Notes: a model not told the origin generated them from the sequence alone. Positions 1 to 8,684 are shown, numbered from the stretch's first letter. The stretch is DNA of 64,000 bases from Modestobacter versicolor (GCF_014195485.1 NZ_JACIBU010000001.1:3658001-3722000); one strand, 5' to 3'. Numbers and translations: made by a program.

Positions 1-1
1 C

Positions 2-166
2 CCCCGCACCGTCGACGAGCTGGTGGCCGAGGTGTACGCCGCCGTCCCGCAGGCGCTGTGGCCGGCCGCCGCCCAGTCGACCCGGGCCACGCTGGCCAAG
101 CTGGTCGCCGAGGGCCGGGTGGCGCCCCGCGCCGGTGACGCCGTCGCGCTGGCCGGCCCCGGGTGA
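2..166 (+). CDS. MBL-fold hydrolase, C-terminal end (5' truncated by window)
   Basis: Only the last 54 residues are present, read in frame 2 to the TGA at 164-166. They form a short winged-helix-like tail (RTVDELVAEVY, PQALWPAAAQSTRATL, LVAEGRV) of the kind that closes LACTB2-like metallo-beta-lactamase-fold hydrolases. The metal-binding HxHxDH domain would lie upstream of the window. The stop overlaps the GTG of the following oxidoreductase (GTGA), so the two are probably translationally coupled. The family assignment rests on the tail alone. Confidence 0.55.
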   Translation, partial: PRTVDELVAEVYAAVPQALWPAAAQSTRATLAKLVAEGRVAPRAGDAVALAGPG

Positions 167-1785
167 GCACCGAGGAGTGGGACGTCGTGGTGGTCGGCGC
201 CGGCTCCTCCGGGTGCGCGCTCGCCGCCCGGCTGGTCGACGCCGGCCGGCGGGTGCTCGTGCTGGAGGCCGGTGCGGACCACCCGCAGCCGGCCGACTTC
301 CCGGCGACCCTCCGCGACGCCGCGACCCTGGGCGCCGCCACCCCCGGCCACCCGGCGAACTGGAGCTACACCGCCCAGCTGGCGGAGGACGTCAGCTACC
401 CGGTGGTCCGCGGCCGGGTGCTCGGCGGCTCCAGCGCGATCAACGGCAGCTACTTCGTCCGCGGCGCCCCGGCCGACTTCGACGGCTGGGCCGCCGCCGG
501 CAACGACCTGTGGTCGGCCGCGGCGGTGCTGCCCGCCTTCTGCCGGTCCGAGGCCGACGCCGACTTCGGGCACCGGCCGGGGCACGGGACCGACGGGCCG
601 GTGCCGGTGCGCCGCAGCCGGCCCGACCACCCGGTCCCCGACGCGTTCGCCGCCGCCTGCGAGGAGCTGGGCTTCCCGGCCGAGCCGGACAAGAACGCCG
701 GCGGCCCGGCCGGGCACGGCCCGATCCCGCTCAACGTCGCCGACGGGGTGCGGGTCAACGCGGCGATGGCCTACCTCTCGCCCCGGCGCGGCTCGCCGCT
801 GCTCACCGTCCGGGGCGGCACCCGGGTCACCCGGGTGGTGGTGGAGGGCGGCCGTGCCGTGGGCGTGCAGACCGCGGACGGCGTCGTCCGGGCCGGCGAG
901 GTGGTGCTCGCCGCCGGCGCGGTCGCGACGCCGCACCTGCTGATGCTCTCCGGGATCGGCCCGGCCGAGCAGCTGCGGGCGGCCGGGGTGCCGGTGCTGG
1001 TCGACGCCCCCGGGGTGGGCGCGGAGTTCACCGACCACCCCGACCTCTACGTGACCTGGCAGCCCGGCCGCCGGCTGCCCACCCCCCGCGGGATGCTGCC
1101 GCTGGCCACCGCGCTCAACACCGCGGCCACCGGGTCGGGGCAGGTCGCCGACCTGGAGGTGATGCCCTGGCTCAAGCCGTTCTCCAAGGTGCTGCTGGAC
1201 CGGTCGTCGGGCGGGCCGCTGGCCGGGGTGGGGGAGGCGGTGCGCCGTTCGGCGGGCACGCTGCGCGCGCTGCGCGGCGCGTCGCTGCACCGGCTGCTCG
1301 ACCAGGCCCGCCGGCGGGACGACCTCTACCTGGCGGTGGCCCTGCAGCAGGAGGAGAGCCGCGGCCGGCTGACCCTCACCAGCGCCGACCCCGGGGTGCA
1401 GCCGCGGATCGAGCACCGGTACCTGACCGAGGCCGCCGACCGGCGCCGGCTGCGCGAGGGGGTCCGGCTGGCGGCCGAGCTGCTGCGGACGGCGGCGTTC
1501 GCCCCGCTGGTCGCCGAGCGCACCGGGCTGCCCGACGAGGTGCTGGCCGACGACCGGGAGCTCGACCGGTGGACCCGCCGGCACCTGGCCACCGCCATCC
1601 ACCTGGCCGGCAGCGCGCGGATGGGGCCGGAGAGCGACCCCGGGGCCGTGGTCGACCAGCGGCTGCGGGTCCGCGGCGTCGAGGGGCTGCGGGTGGTGGA
1701 CACCTCGGTCATGCCGCAGGTGACCTCGCGCGGGCCGGCGGCCACCGCGGTGATGATCGGCGAGCGGGCCGCCGAGCTCTGGTGA
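163..1785 (+). CDS. GMC-family FAD-dependent oxidoreductase (540 aa)
   Basis: Flavoprotein alcohol/choline-type dehydrogenase or oxidase. The N-terminus has the Rossmann dinucleotide motif VVVVGAGSSGCALAARL followed by VLEAG. The GMC signature RGRVLGGSSAINGSYFVRG lies near residue 90. The C-terminus has the catalytic-His region (HLATAIHLAGSARMG) and VVDTSVMPQVTSRGPAATAVMIGERAAELW-type FAD closure. It starts at GTG 163, overlapping the stop of the hydrolase. The early sequence resembles the mycofactocin-associated GMC enzyme MftG, but no other mycofactocin gene is visible here, so substrate and electron acceptor are unknown. Confidence 0.85.
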   Translation: MSTEEWDVVVVGAGSSGCALAARLVDAGRRVLVLEAGADHPQPADFPATLRDAATLGAATPGHPANWSYTAQLAEDVSYPVVRGRVLGGSSAINGSYFVRGAPADFDGWAAAGNDLWSAAAVLPAFCRSEADADFGHRPGHGTDGPVPVRRSRPDHPVPDAFAAACEELGFPAEPDKNAGGPAGHGPIPLNVADGVRVNAAMAYLSPRRGSPLLTVRGGTRVTRVVVEGGRAVGVQTADGVVRAGEVVLAAGAVATPHLLMLSGIGPAEQLRAAGVPVLVDAPGVGAEFTDHPDLYVTWQPGRRLPTPRGMLPLATALNTAATGSGQVADLEVMPWLKPFSKVLLDRSSGGPLAGVGEAVRRSAGTLRALRGASLHRLLDQARRRDDLYLAVALQQEESRGRLTLTSADPGVQPRIEHRYLTEAADRRRLREGVRLAAELLRTAAFAPLVAERTGLPDEVLADDRELDRWTRRHLATAIHLAGSARMGPESDPGAVVDQRLRVRGVEGLRVVDTSVMPQVTSRGPAATAVMIGERAAELW

Positions 1786-1959
1786 CCCCGCTGCGACGCT
1801 CCGCCCGGGGCGCGCGGAGAGCCGGTCCGTCGTCCGTCCGGGTGCCGTTGCAGCGGGGGAGCGCACCTCGGACGTGCGCGGGTCGTATCTTGACCGCATG
1901 AGGTCGACGGGTCCCCGAGCGCTGCCCCGCGCCCGGTGCCCGCTGGCCGGAGCCGGGTC

Positions 1960-2931
1960 GTGAGCACGCCGCACCAGCCCGACGCGCCGCCCGCCCCCGC
2001 CGTCCCCGCCGGGGGAGCGCTGCCCGGGCGCGCCGCCGCGCCGCACCTGGACCCCGCCGTCGCCGGGCTCACCGAGCAGCCGCCCACCGCACGCCGGCGC
2101 TGGCCGTGGCAGGGCCCGCAGGCCGAGCAGCCCAGCTCCGCCGACGTCGCGGCCTGGACCGCGACGCTGCAGACCCCGGTGCCCTCCCCGCGCCGGATCG
2201 GGGTGGTGGCGCTCAAGGGCGGCGTGGGCAAGACCACGCTGTCGGTGCTGCTGGCCGGCACGCTCGCCCGCGCCCGCCAGGACCCGGTGCTGCTGTTCGA
2301 CGCCGACACGACCTTCGGGTCGCTGGCGCTGCGCACCGGCGTGCCGCTGTCGGCCAGCGCCCACGAGCTCGCCGCCGCCGGTGACCCGGGGCGCTTCGAC
2401 GTGCTGGCCGGGGCGCTGGCCCGCTCCGCCGACGGCGCCTGGGTGCTGCCCAGCGGCCGTGACCCCGAGCAGAGCGCCGCGCTGACCGAGCAGGTCTACA
2501 TCGGCGCGATGAACGCCGTGTTCCAGCACTTCGCCGTCATGGTCACCGACTGCGGTGCCGGGCTGGCCACCCCGCTGATGCGCCGGGTCGTCTCCGGCTG
2601 CCACAGCTTGGTGCTGGCCACCTCCCCGAGCGTCGACGGCATCCTCGCCTCGCACAACGTGCTGCGCTGGCTGCGCTCCAGCGGCTTCGCCGGGCTGGCC
2701 GACCGCAGCGTGGTGGCGCTGACCAACGTGCCCGCGGACGGCGCCGGGGTCGACGTCACCGAGACGGTGGCGCGGTTCGGGCCGCTGGCCGGTGACGTCG
2801 TCGCCGTCCCCGCCGACCGGCACCTGGCCCAGGGCGGCCGGCTGGACCTCGACGCGCTCTCCGGCCCGACCCGGACGGCGGCCGTCCGGCTCGCCGCCTC
2901 GGCGCTCGGCGCCGCGCTCGCCGCTCCCTGA
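1960..2931 (+). CDS. MinD/ParA-like P-loop ATPase of the ESX locus (323 aa)
   Basis: The first 70 residues are Pro/Ala-rich and probably disordered. A MinD/ParA fold follows, with the deviant Walker A LKGGVGKTTLS near residue 85, LLFDADTTFGSLALRTG as switch I, and MVTDCGAGLATPLMRR as Walker B. Similar proteins with Pro-rich N-termini occur in mycobacterial ESX loci (EspI type) and are thought to modulate secretion or position the machinery. I chose GTG 1960 because GGAG lies 7 nt upstream; GTG 1936 is possible. The locus-level role is inferred from the neighbouring ecc genes. Confidence 0.8.
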   Translation: MSTPHQPDAPPAPAVPAGGALPGRAAAPHLDPAVAGLTEQPPTARRRWPWQGPQAEQPSSADVAAWTATLQTPVPSPRRIGVVALKGGVGKTTLSVLLAGTLARARQDPVLLFDADTTFGSLALRTGVPLSASAHELAAAGDPGRFDVLAGALARSADGAWVLPSGRDPEQSAALTEQVYIGAMNAVFQHFAVMVTDCGAGLATPLMRRVVSGCHSLVLATSPSVDGILASHNVLRWLRSSGFAGLADRSVVALTNVPADGAGVDVTETVARFGPLAGDVVAVPADRHLAQGGRLDLDALSGPTRTAAVRLAASALGAALAAP

Positions 2932-2959
2932 CCTGCCGGGCGGGGTCCACGCGGTCCGA

Positions 2960-2965
2960 TAGCGT
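2960..2965 (+). promoter_or_regulatory. -10 box TAGCGT for a leaderless start
   Basis: TAGCGT is followed by exactly six bases and then GTG 2972. In actinobacteria a TANNNT box at this distance usually puts the transcript start on the start codon, so the gene is probably leaderless. Confidence 0.5.
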
Positions 2966-2971
2966 GCCGCC

Positions 2972-3349
2972 GTGATCACGGTCGTGGCCGTCGTGGGCGT
3001 CGCGGTGCTCGCCGGGCTGGCCGTCTTCCAGCTGGCGCTGGTCGCCGGAGCACCGCTGGGCCGCTTCGCCTGGGGCGGCCGGCACGAGGTGCTGCCGACC
3101 GGGCTGCGGGTCGGCAGCGTGGTCTCCGTGCTGCTGTACGCCGCGATCGCCCTGGTGCTGCTGGAGGCGGCGGACGCCTCCGAGCTGCTGCCCGCCGGGT
3201 TCGTCTCCGTCGCCGCCTGGGTGCTCACCGGGTACTTCGCGCTGGGCGTCGTGCTGAACGCGGCCTCCCGCAGCCGGCCGGAGCGGCTGGTGATGACCCC
3301 GGTGGCGCTGCTGCTGACCGCCGTCTGCCTGGTGCTCGCCCTGGGCTGA
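2972..3349 (+). CDS. small integral membrane protein, four predicted TM helices (125 aa)
   Basis: Four hydrophobic segments are visible: ITVVAVVGVAVLAGLAVFQL, VGSVVSVLLYAAIALVLL, VSVAAWVLTGYFALGVVL and PVALLLTAVCLVLAL. A short polar loop (GGRHEVLPTGLRVG) separates helices 1 and 2. No catalytic motif is seen. The gene resembles uncharacterised actinobacterial membrane proteins and may be unrelated to the ESX genes around it. It begins at GTG 2972 behind a leaderless-type -10 box and is convergent, 4 nt apart, with the AAA+ gene. Confidence 0.7.
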   Translation: MITVVAVVGVAVLAGLAVFQLALVAGAPLGRFAWGGRHEVLPTGLRVGSVVSVLLYAAIALVLLEAADASELLPAGFVSVAAWVLTGYFALGVVLNAASRSRPERLVMTPVALLLTAVCLVLALG

Positions 3350-3353
3350 GGCG

Positions 3354-5024
3354 TCAGCCGGCGACGGCGGCCCGGACGTCGTCGCCGGTGAGGGTCTGCA
3401 GCTCCTCGACGGAGGGCTGCCGGCCCAGGCCGCGCAGCCGCTGGGACTGCACCTTGCGCAGCTTCTCGAACAGCTTGCGGGCCTCGCGGGCGTTGCCGAA
3501 GTCGGCACCCCGGGGCACCCGGGTGAAGTGCTCGAGCAGCAGCGGCTCGGCGTCGGCGGCGAGCAGATAGTCGCCGCCGGCGATCATCCGGGTGATGATC
3601 AGGGTCAGCTCGGTGGCGTCGTAGTCCTCGAACTCGACGGTCTTCACGAACCGCGACGCCAGTCCGGGGTTGGCGTCGAGGAAGTCGCGCATCTCCGAGG
3701 TGTAGCCCGCGGCGATGACGGCCAGCCCGTCGCGGCGGTCCTCCATCAGCTTGACGATCATGTCGATCGCCTCCTGGCCGAAGTCGGCGCCCCCGCCACC
3801 GGCCTGCCGGGACAGCGTGTAGGCCTCGTCCAGGAAGACCACGCCGCCCCCGGCGCGGTCGAACACCGCCGCGGTCTTCTCCGCGGTGTGCCCGATGTAC
3901 TGGCCGACCAGGTCGCGGCGGGAGACCTCGACCAGCGGGCCGCCGGGCAGCACCCCGAGGGCGGCCAGCAGAGAGCCGTAGATCCGCCCGACCGTGGTCT
4001 TGCCGGTGCCCGGCGCCCCGGCGAACACCAGGTGGTGGCTCGAGCCGCCCACGGCCAGCCCGGCGCTGCGCCGCCACTCGTTGACCTGGATCTCGTCGAT
4101 GATCGCGCGGACCTCGTCCTTGACCCCGGCCAGCCCGACCATCGCGTCGAGCTCGGCGAGCAGCTGCTCGACCCGCTCGGGGTCGCCGGTGGGCTGGTCG
4201 ACCGCGCCCACCCCGGCCGCCGCGCTCGCCGGCGCCTCGCGCACCTGCACGGTCGCGCCGTCGGCGATGGACAACCCGGGCGGCGCCGTCCCCTCGGTGC
4301 GGCAGCCGTCGACCTCGCCGGAGGTGTCGGCGTCGAAGACGATGCCGACCCCGGCGGTGCCGCTGACCGAGCAGCGCCGCAGCACCGGGGCGCTGCCCTG
4401 GGAGACGGCGATGCCGGTGGACCCGCTGCCGGTGACCTCGCAGCCCTCCAGGGTGGGCTTGCCGAACTGGTAGACGTAGACGCCGCGGTGCCCGGCGCCG
4501 GACACGGTGACGTTGCGCAGCACCGGGTCGGCGCCCAGCCGCACGATCACGCCGTCGTCGGCGGAGTCGCGCACGGCGGTGTCGTCGACGGTGCCGGCGG
4601 AGTCCTCGATCACCAGCCCCTGGGTGCCGCCGGTGACGGTGCAGCCGGTGACCCGCAGCGCCGTCCGGCCGCTGACCTTGACCCCGGCGCCCGCACCGGC
4701 GCGCACCGTGCAGCCCTCCATGGTCAGCGAGGCGCCGTCGGCGTCGACCACCGTGGTGTCGGTGCCGGCCAGGGTGAGCCCGCGGAGGGTGAGCGCGGTG
4801 TCCCGGCAGCGCACGGTGGGCTCGAAGCCGCCGGAGCCGCTGACGACCACCTCGGCCCCCTCGGCGGCGGCGATGGTGGCGCCCTTGCCGCGCAGGTCCA
4901 GCGACTCGGGGTAGCTGCCGGCCGCGACCAGCAAGGTGGCGCCGTCGGGCGCGTCACCCAGCGCCTCGCCGATCGTGGGGTAGGCGCCCGGTTGCCCCGG
5001 GTCGACCTGCAGGGTCTGGCTCAT
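3354..5024 (-). CDS. EccA-like AAA+ ATPase with an N-terminal beta-helix domain (556 aa)
   Basis: Residues 1-265 are a right-handed parallel beta-helix (pectate-lyase/NosD type) with repeated short strands such as LTLRGLTL, LTMEGCTV and LRVTGCTV. From about residue 290 a CbxX/CfqX-type AAA+ domain follows: ELDAMVGLAGVKDEV, Walker A GAPGTGKT near 335, Walker B VVFLDEAY near 393, and the pore region DFGQEAIDMIVKLMED. This ATPase type is EccA of ESX systems, a cytosolic chaperone/disassembly ATPase, which normally has an N-terminal TPR domain instead of a beta-helix. The start at ATG 5024 is set by AGGAG about 11 nt upstream. Whether it truly serves ESX is inferred from location. Confidence 0.85.
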   Translation of the reverse strand: MSQTLQVDPGQPGAYPTIGEALGDAPDGATLLVAAGSYPESLDLRGKGATIAAAEGAEVVVSGSGGFEPTVRCRDTALTLRGLTLAGTDTTVVDADGASLTMEGCTVRAGAGAGVKVSGRTALRVTGCTVTGGTQGLVIEDSAGTVDDTAVRDSADDGVIVRLGADPVLRNVTVSGAGHRGVYVYQFGKPTLEGCEVTGSGSTGIAVSQGSAPVLRRCSVSGTAGVGIVFDADTSGEVDGCRTEGTAPPGLSIADGATVQVREAPASAAAGVGAVDQPTGDPERVEQLLAELDAMVGLAGVKDEVRAIIDEIQVNEWRRSAGLAVGGSSHHLVFAGAPGTGKTTVGRIYGSLLAALGVLPGGPLVEVSRRDLVGQYIGHTAEKTAAVFDRAGGGVVFLDEAYTLSRQAGGGGADFGQEAIDMIVKLMEDRRDGLAVIAAGYTSEMRDFLDANPGLASRFVKTVEFEDYDATELTLIITRMIAGGDYLLAADAEPLLLEHFTRVPRGADFGNAREARKLFEKLRKVQSQRLRGLGRQPSVEELQTLTGDDVRAAVAG

Positions 5025-5076
5025 CGCTCCCGTTCTCCTGCGGCCGGCTGAGGACGCCGCGACCCTACCCGGCACC

Positions 5077-5082
5077 TAGGCT
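5077..5082 (+). promoter_or_regulatory. -10 box TAGGCT for a leaderless start
   Basis: TAGGCT lies seven bases upstream of GTG 5090, in the 65-bp divergent gap shared with the AAA+ gene. The spacing fits a leaderless actinobacterial promoter and supports GTG 5090 as the start. Confidence 0.5.
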
Positions 5083-5089
5083 GCCCCGC

Positions 5090-5956
5090 GTGGGAGCACC
5101 GACGCTGGCGACCCAGCTCGCCGAGGCCCTCGACGCCGGTGCGGTGGCGACGGCGCTGGCGCTGCTGCGCCCGGCCCAGCTCCTGCTGCCGCTCACCGAG
5201 GGCGTGGCCGCCGGCGACGAGCGGCCCGGGTGGGCGACGGTCACCGGCCCGGACCGGGTCTGCCTGGTGGCCTTCACCTCCGTCGAGGCGCTGCAGACCG
5301 CCACCGGCGGTGCGGTGCGGTCGGGCCGGGTGAGCTCGCTGCCCGAGCTCGCGGCCGGCTGGCCCGACCCGCGCTGGGGTCTGGTCGTCGACCCGGGGCT
5401 GCCCTCGCACCTGGTCCTGGAGCCCGGCACCGTCGCCCGGCTGGCCGCGCCGTCGCTGGCCGAGCAGGTGGCGGCCGAGCCGGACGTGCCCTTCCCGCTG
5501 CTCCAGCAGCTGGTGCCGCACGCCGAGCTGGCCGGGCGCCTGGCCGGCGAGACCCGGGTCTCCGGCTACGTCCACCAGCTCCCCGACGTGCTGCACATCG
5601 CCACCCCCGTCGTGCTCGTCGACGCGCTGGGCCGCTCGGCCGAGGCGGCCGCGCTGGTCGACCCGGACGGCGCGGTGCACCTGCTGCGCTGGCCCGCGGT
5701 CGGCCCGGAGCTGTACCGCAGCGCGCACGGCGGCACCGACGAGGCCGGCCGCGACGCCGTCGCGGGCTGGCTGGTGGAGGATCCGCCGTTCGTGGGCCTC
5801 GGCCTCGCCCCGAACGTCGACCAGGTGGTGCGCGAGCACCGCGTGCACGGGGTGGAGCTGCCGCACGGCGCGCAGCTGTGGCAGCTCGGCCACGACGGCG
5901 AGGAACGGCAGGTCGCCGTGCTCGACGGCGACCTCGGGACCTGGGTGACCGGATGA
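5090..5956 (+). CDS. SseB-like domain protein of the ESX locus (288 aa)
   Basis: The first 130 residues match the SseB N-terminal domain layout seen in many actinobacterial ESX loci: LLRPAQLLLPLTEG, then a beta-rich stretch VCLVAFTSVEAL, and ELAAGWPDPRWGLVVDPGLPSHLVL. A second, more divergent half (KLPDVLHIATP-like strands, LLRWPAVGPELYRSAHGG) follows. No enzymatic motif is visible. It overlaps the next gene by ATGA, so the two are probably made together. The cellular role is unknown; SseB-fold proteins often act in secretion or enhanced serine sensitivity contexts. Confidence 0.7.
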   Translation: MGAPTLATQLAEALDAGAVATALALLRPAQLLLPLTEGVAAGDERPGWATVTGPDRVCLVAFTSVEALQTATGGAVRSGRVSSLPELAAGWPDPRWGLVVDPGLPSHLVLEPGTVARLAAPSLAEQVAAEPDVPFPLLQQLVPHAELAGRLAGETRVSGYVHQLPDVLHIATPVVLVDALGRSAEAAALVDPDGAVHLLRWPAVGPELYRSAHGGTDEAGRDAVAGWLVEDPPFVGLGLAPNVDQVVREHRVHGVELPHGAQLWQLGHDGEERQVAVLDGDLGTWVTG

Positions 5957-6348
5957 GGTGGTCCGGTCACCGGGCCCGCTGGCAGGGCACCGAGTACCGC
6001 TGCAGCCCCGAGCCGCGCCCGGAGGGGCTGTGGCTGCGGCTGCAGCGGCCCACCGCGGCGCCCGGGTTCGCCGAGGTGGCGCCGGACCGGCACGTGCGGG
6101 TGGTGCCGGCCGCGGAGTGCGACGTCCTGCTGGCCGCGGTCACGGTCTGCCGGTGGCGGGGCGAGCCGTGGGTGGTGCGCGACGAGCGGTCCGGCGAGCT
6201 GCTGGTCGAGCACACCGGCGGGTCGACGCCGCGGGCCCGGGAGCTCGGCGCCGTGCGGGTGGACCGGGGCGTGCACCGCCGGTGGGTGCCGCGCGAGGAG
6301 GTCACCGGGCTGCGCGAGGAGCTCACCGTGCTGGCGCTGCCCGGCTGA
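5953..6348 (+). CDS. stand-alone paralogue of nested immunity protein 2 (131 aa)
   Basis: I do not know this family by name. The protein aligns end to end with the small gene at 26112-26537. Both have W-x-G-x-x-Y near the N-terminus, a charged middle, then CRWRGEPWVVRD (here) or CRWQGERFAVAD (there), a TG-A-LG stretch, a D/W segment and a final P-x-x-E-V-T-x-L. It starts at ATG 5953 inside the stop of the SseB-like gene. If the nested gene is an immunity factor, this one could be an orphan immunity copy or a chaperone-like adaptor of the secretion locus. Function is inferred only. Confidence 0.6.
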   Translation: MRWSGHRARWQGTEYRCSPEPRPEGLWLRLQRPTAAPGFAEVAPDRHVRVVPAAECDVLLAAVTVCRWRGEPWVVRDERSGELLVEHTGGSTPRARELGAVRVDRGVHRRWVPREEVTGLREELTVLALPG

Positions 6349-6351
6349 CCG

Positions 6352-7086
6352 CTACCGCCGGGGTGGCCGCCGGTCGACCGCACCGATCAGCCAGCGCTCG
6401 ACCGACGTCGGCGCGCTGGACCAGGTGCGCACACCGTGCCGGGTGACCGCACCGATCTCCTCGGGGTCCAGCCGGGACAGCGGCAGCTCCGCCTCCGGCC
6501 TGGCCAGCGCGGCGGCGACGGTGCGGGCCTCCGCGGGCGTGGGGGACTGCACCAGCACCAGGTCGGCGCCGGCCAGCAGGTCGCGGCTGTCGGCAGTGAG
6601 CTGGCCCAGCACGGTCAACGTGGTCGACCAGGACGCCGGGCCCCCGGCCGGGCCGGCGTCGTCGGGCACGTCGGCGGCGGGCTGACCGGGGACGTCGGGC
6701 AGCACGCCGTCGGCCACGACCAGGTGCGGCACGGTCGCCGTCCCGCCGCCCGGCACCGGGCGGGGCGTGAGCCGGACGTCGCCGCTGCTGCCGGCGCCGA
6801 GGTGCGCGAAGTTCGTCCACCGGGCGGGGTCGGCGGTCGACACCAGCACCCGGGCGCCCACGGCCATGCTGCGGAAGGCGACCAGCTGGGCCAGCGCGCG
6901 GCCGCCCAGCAGCACCACCGACGTCGGCTCCGGCCGGAAGAGCGGCACCGGCTGCGGGCGGCCGTCGGCGCTGCGGCCGAGCACCACCCCGGCACCGCCC
7001 AGCGGCACCAGCACCGCGTCCAGCGTGCCGGCGTCGGTCAGCGAGGTGCCCAGCGCGCTGCGCGCGGGCAGGCCGGTCGTCCTCAT
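6352..7086 (-). CDS. ESX-locus protein of unknown function (244 aa)
   Basis: Not recognised as a named family. It contains hydrophobic strands typical of a P-loop-like or Rossmann-like fold (SVVLLGGRALAQLVAFRS, GARVLVSTADP, VPHLVVADGV, ADLVLVQSPTPAEARTVAAAL) without a clear nucleotide motif. It follows eccE with an ATGA overlap and ends 3 nt from the convergent gene at 5953-6348. Co-transcription with eccE suggests a role in type VII secretion, probably membrane-proximal or regulatory. Confidence 0.6.
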   Translation of the reverse strand: MRTTGLPARSALGTSLTDAGTLDAVLVPLGGAGVVLGRSADGRPQPVPLFRPEPTSVVLLGGRALAQLVAFRSMAVGARVLVSTADPARWTNFAHLGAGSSGDVRLTPRPVPGGGTATVPHLVVADGVLPDVPGQPAADVPDDAGPAGGPASWSTTLTVLGQLTADSRDLLAGADLVLVQSPTPAEARTVAAALARPEAELPLSRLDPEEIGAVTRHGVRTWSSAPTSVERWLIGAVDRRPPRR

Positions 7087-8684
7087 CGCAGGAACCCCCC
7101 GAGCGGCAGCGTGCCCGCGGCGCCCGCCGCCTGCTCGCCGGTGAGCCGGCGCAGCCGGGCGCCGTGCCCGTCGGCCAGCTCCGTCAGCGCGCGGTGCACC
7201 GGACCGAGGGCCGCCCGGGTGGGCAGCCCGGTGCGGACGGCGGCCTCCAGCTCGACGTCGTCGGTGCCCACCCGCCGGGCCGCGACCGCCACGGTGGTGG
7301 CCAGCACCGGCAGGCCGAGCAGGTCCTCGACCAGCCGCTGGCAGCGCGGGTCGGCCAGGTCGGGCCAGGCGGCGAACCGCCAGCTGGCCTGCGGTGGGCC
7401 GCCCGCGGTCCAGGTCGACCAGTCCTCCCGCACCGTGCCGGCCGGGGCGGCCTCGGCGCCGGCGACCTCCAGCAGGTCGGTCGGGAGCTGCTCGGGTGAG
7501 ACCGGGGTGCCGGTCAGCCCCGCCTTGCGCAGCCGCCGCTGCACCCGCTGGACGGCGGCGGCCAGCACGGCGCGCTGCTCGGCGGCCGGGACGTCCTCGG
7601 CGGTGTGCTGGACCTGCAGGGCGACCCAGCAGCGGCGCCGGGCCGGCACCTGCCCGCCGGTCAGCTCGCGGTAGGAGATCGCCGCCGGGTCGTCGCCGGC
7701 CGGCAGGACAGGGGCGGGCACCGAGCGCACGAGCACCTGGACGGCGACCTCGGACTCCTCGTCGGCCGCCGGCAGCAGCAGCGACAGCGGTGGCAGCAGC
7801 CGGGCCTCGGCGCGCGACTCCGGCCCCGCCCCCAGCCGCACCTCGAGCACCGCGGTCAGCCCGCCGGCGTGCTCGAGCAGCGCGGCCGGCTCACCGTCCA
7901 GCGGCAGGGTGCCCAGCACCGCCCCGGGGGTGACGGCGGTGAGCACCGCGCCGGCCGGGTCGGCGCCCAGCGGCCGGCTGCGGCGCCGGGAGCGGAAGCG
8001 CAGCCAGGCGCCGACCCACTGGAAGAGCCACCGGCCGCGGGCCCGGACCGCGGTGAGGACGAGCAGCAGCAGCGCGGGCACGCCGACGGCGATCCGTGCC
8101 GGCCACGGCTCGCGGGCCAGCACGACGAGCGTGAGCACCACCAGCTCCCAGACCAGCAGCTGGCCCAGGTGCACGCCCCAGAGCCGGCCGGCGGGGCGGC
8201 GGGGGCGCGGACGGCCCGGTGACCCGGGGGGCAGCGGCCCGCCACGCGGGGGCACGGCACCGGCCCGGGCGGCCTGCGCCTCGCCGACGGCGACCGACCC
8301 CTCCTCGCCGCGCGCCACCGCGGCGGCCTGCCCGGCGGCGGTCGCCCGCGCGCGGGCCCGGCTCGCCCCGACGGTCTCCGTGCTCGCGGAGCTGACGACC
8401 TCGGCGGCCGGCTCCGCCAGCGGGTCGGCGGGAGCTGCGGCGGCCGCGGGCTGGGCGGCGACGAGGGGCGGCGCGGTCGCCACCGCGGCGCTGCCCGGCG
8501 GCGGCACCGGCGCGGGCGCGGTGACCTCCCACGTCACGTCCGGGCGGGGAGCGGCCGGCGGCACCGGGCCGGCCGGGGGCTGGGTGGGTGGCGGCGAGGG
8601 CGGTACGGGGGCGGCCGGCTCGGCGGACGGCGGGACCGCGCGCCCGGACCGGCCGCGCACCACGCCGGGCAGGTCGTCGCTCAC
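7083..8684 (-). CDS. eccE: type VII secretion protein EccE-like (533 aa)
   Basis: A long Ala/Pro-rich, probably disordered N-terminus of about 165 residues precedes two close TM helices (LLVWELVVLTLVVLA and IAVGVPALLLLVLTAV, near 168-212). A soluble domain containing RGRWLFQWVGAWLRFRSRRR then follows, which is the arrangement of EccE, a peripheral subunit of the ESX membrane complex. Mycobacterial EccE is usually 300-550 aa. GTG 8684 overlaps the stop of the upstream Pro-rich protein (GTGA). Assignment rests on topology, the basic WLRFR motif and operon position; sequence conservation in this family is low. Confidence 0.75.
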   Translation of the reverse strand: MSDDLPGVVRGRSGRAVPPSAEPAAPVPPSPPPTQPPAGPVPPAAPRPDVTWEVTAPAPVPPPGSAAVATAPPLVAAQPAAAAAPADPLAEPAAEVVSSASTETVGASRARARATAAGQAAAVARGEEGSVAVGEAQAARAGAVPPRGGPLPPGSPGRPRPRRPAGRLWGVHLGQLLVWELVVLTLVVLAREPWPARIAVGVPALLLLVLTAVRARGRWLFQWVGAWLRFRSRRRSRPLGADPAGAVLTAVTPGAVLGTLPLDGEPAALLEHAGGLTAVLEVRLGAGPESRAEARLLPPLSLLLPAADEESEVAVQVLVRSVPAPVLPAGDDPAAISYRELTGGQVPARRRCWVALQVQHTAEDVPAAEQRAVLAAAVQRVQRRLRKAGLTGTPVSPEQLPTDLLEVAGAEAAPAGTVREDWSTWTAGGPPQASWRFAAWPDLADPRCQRLVEDLLGLPVLATTVAVAARRVGTDDVELEAAVRTGLPTRAALGPVHRALTELADGHGARLRRLTGEQAAGAAGTLPLGGFLR

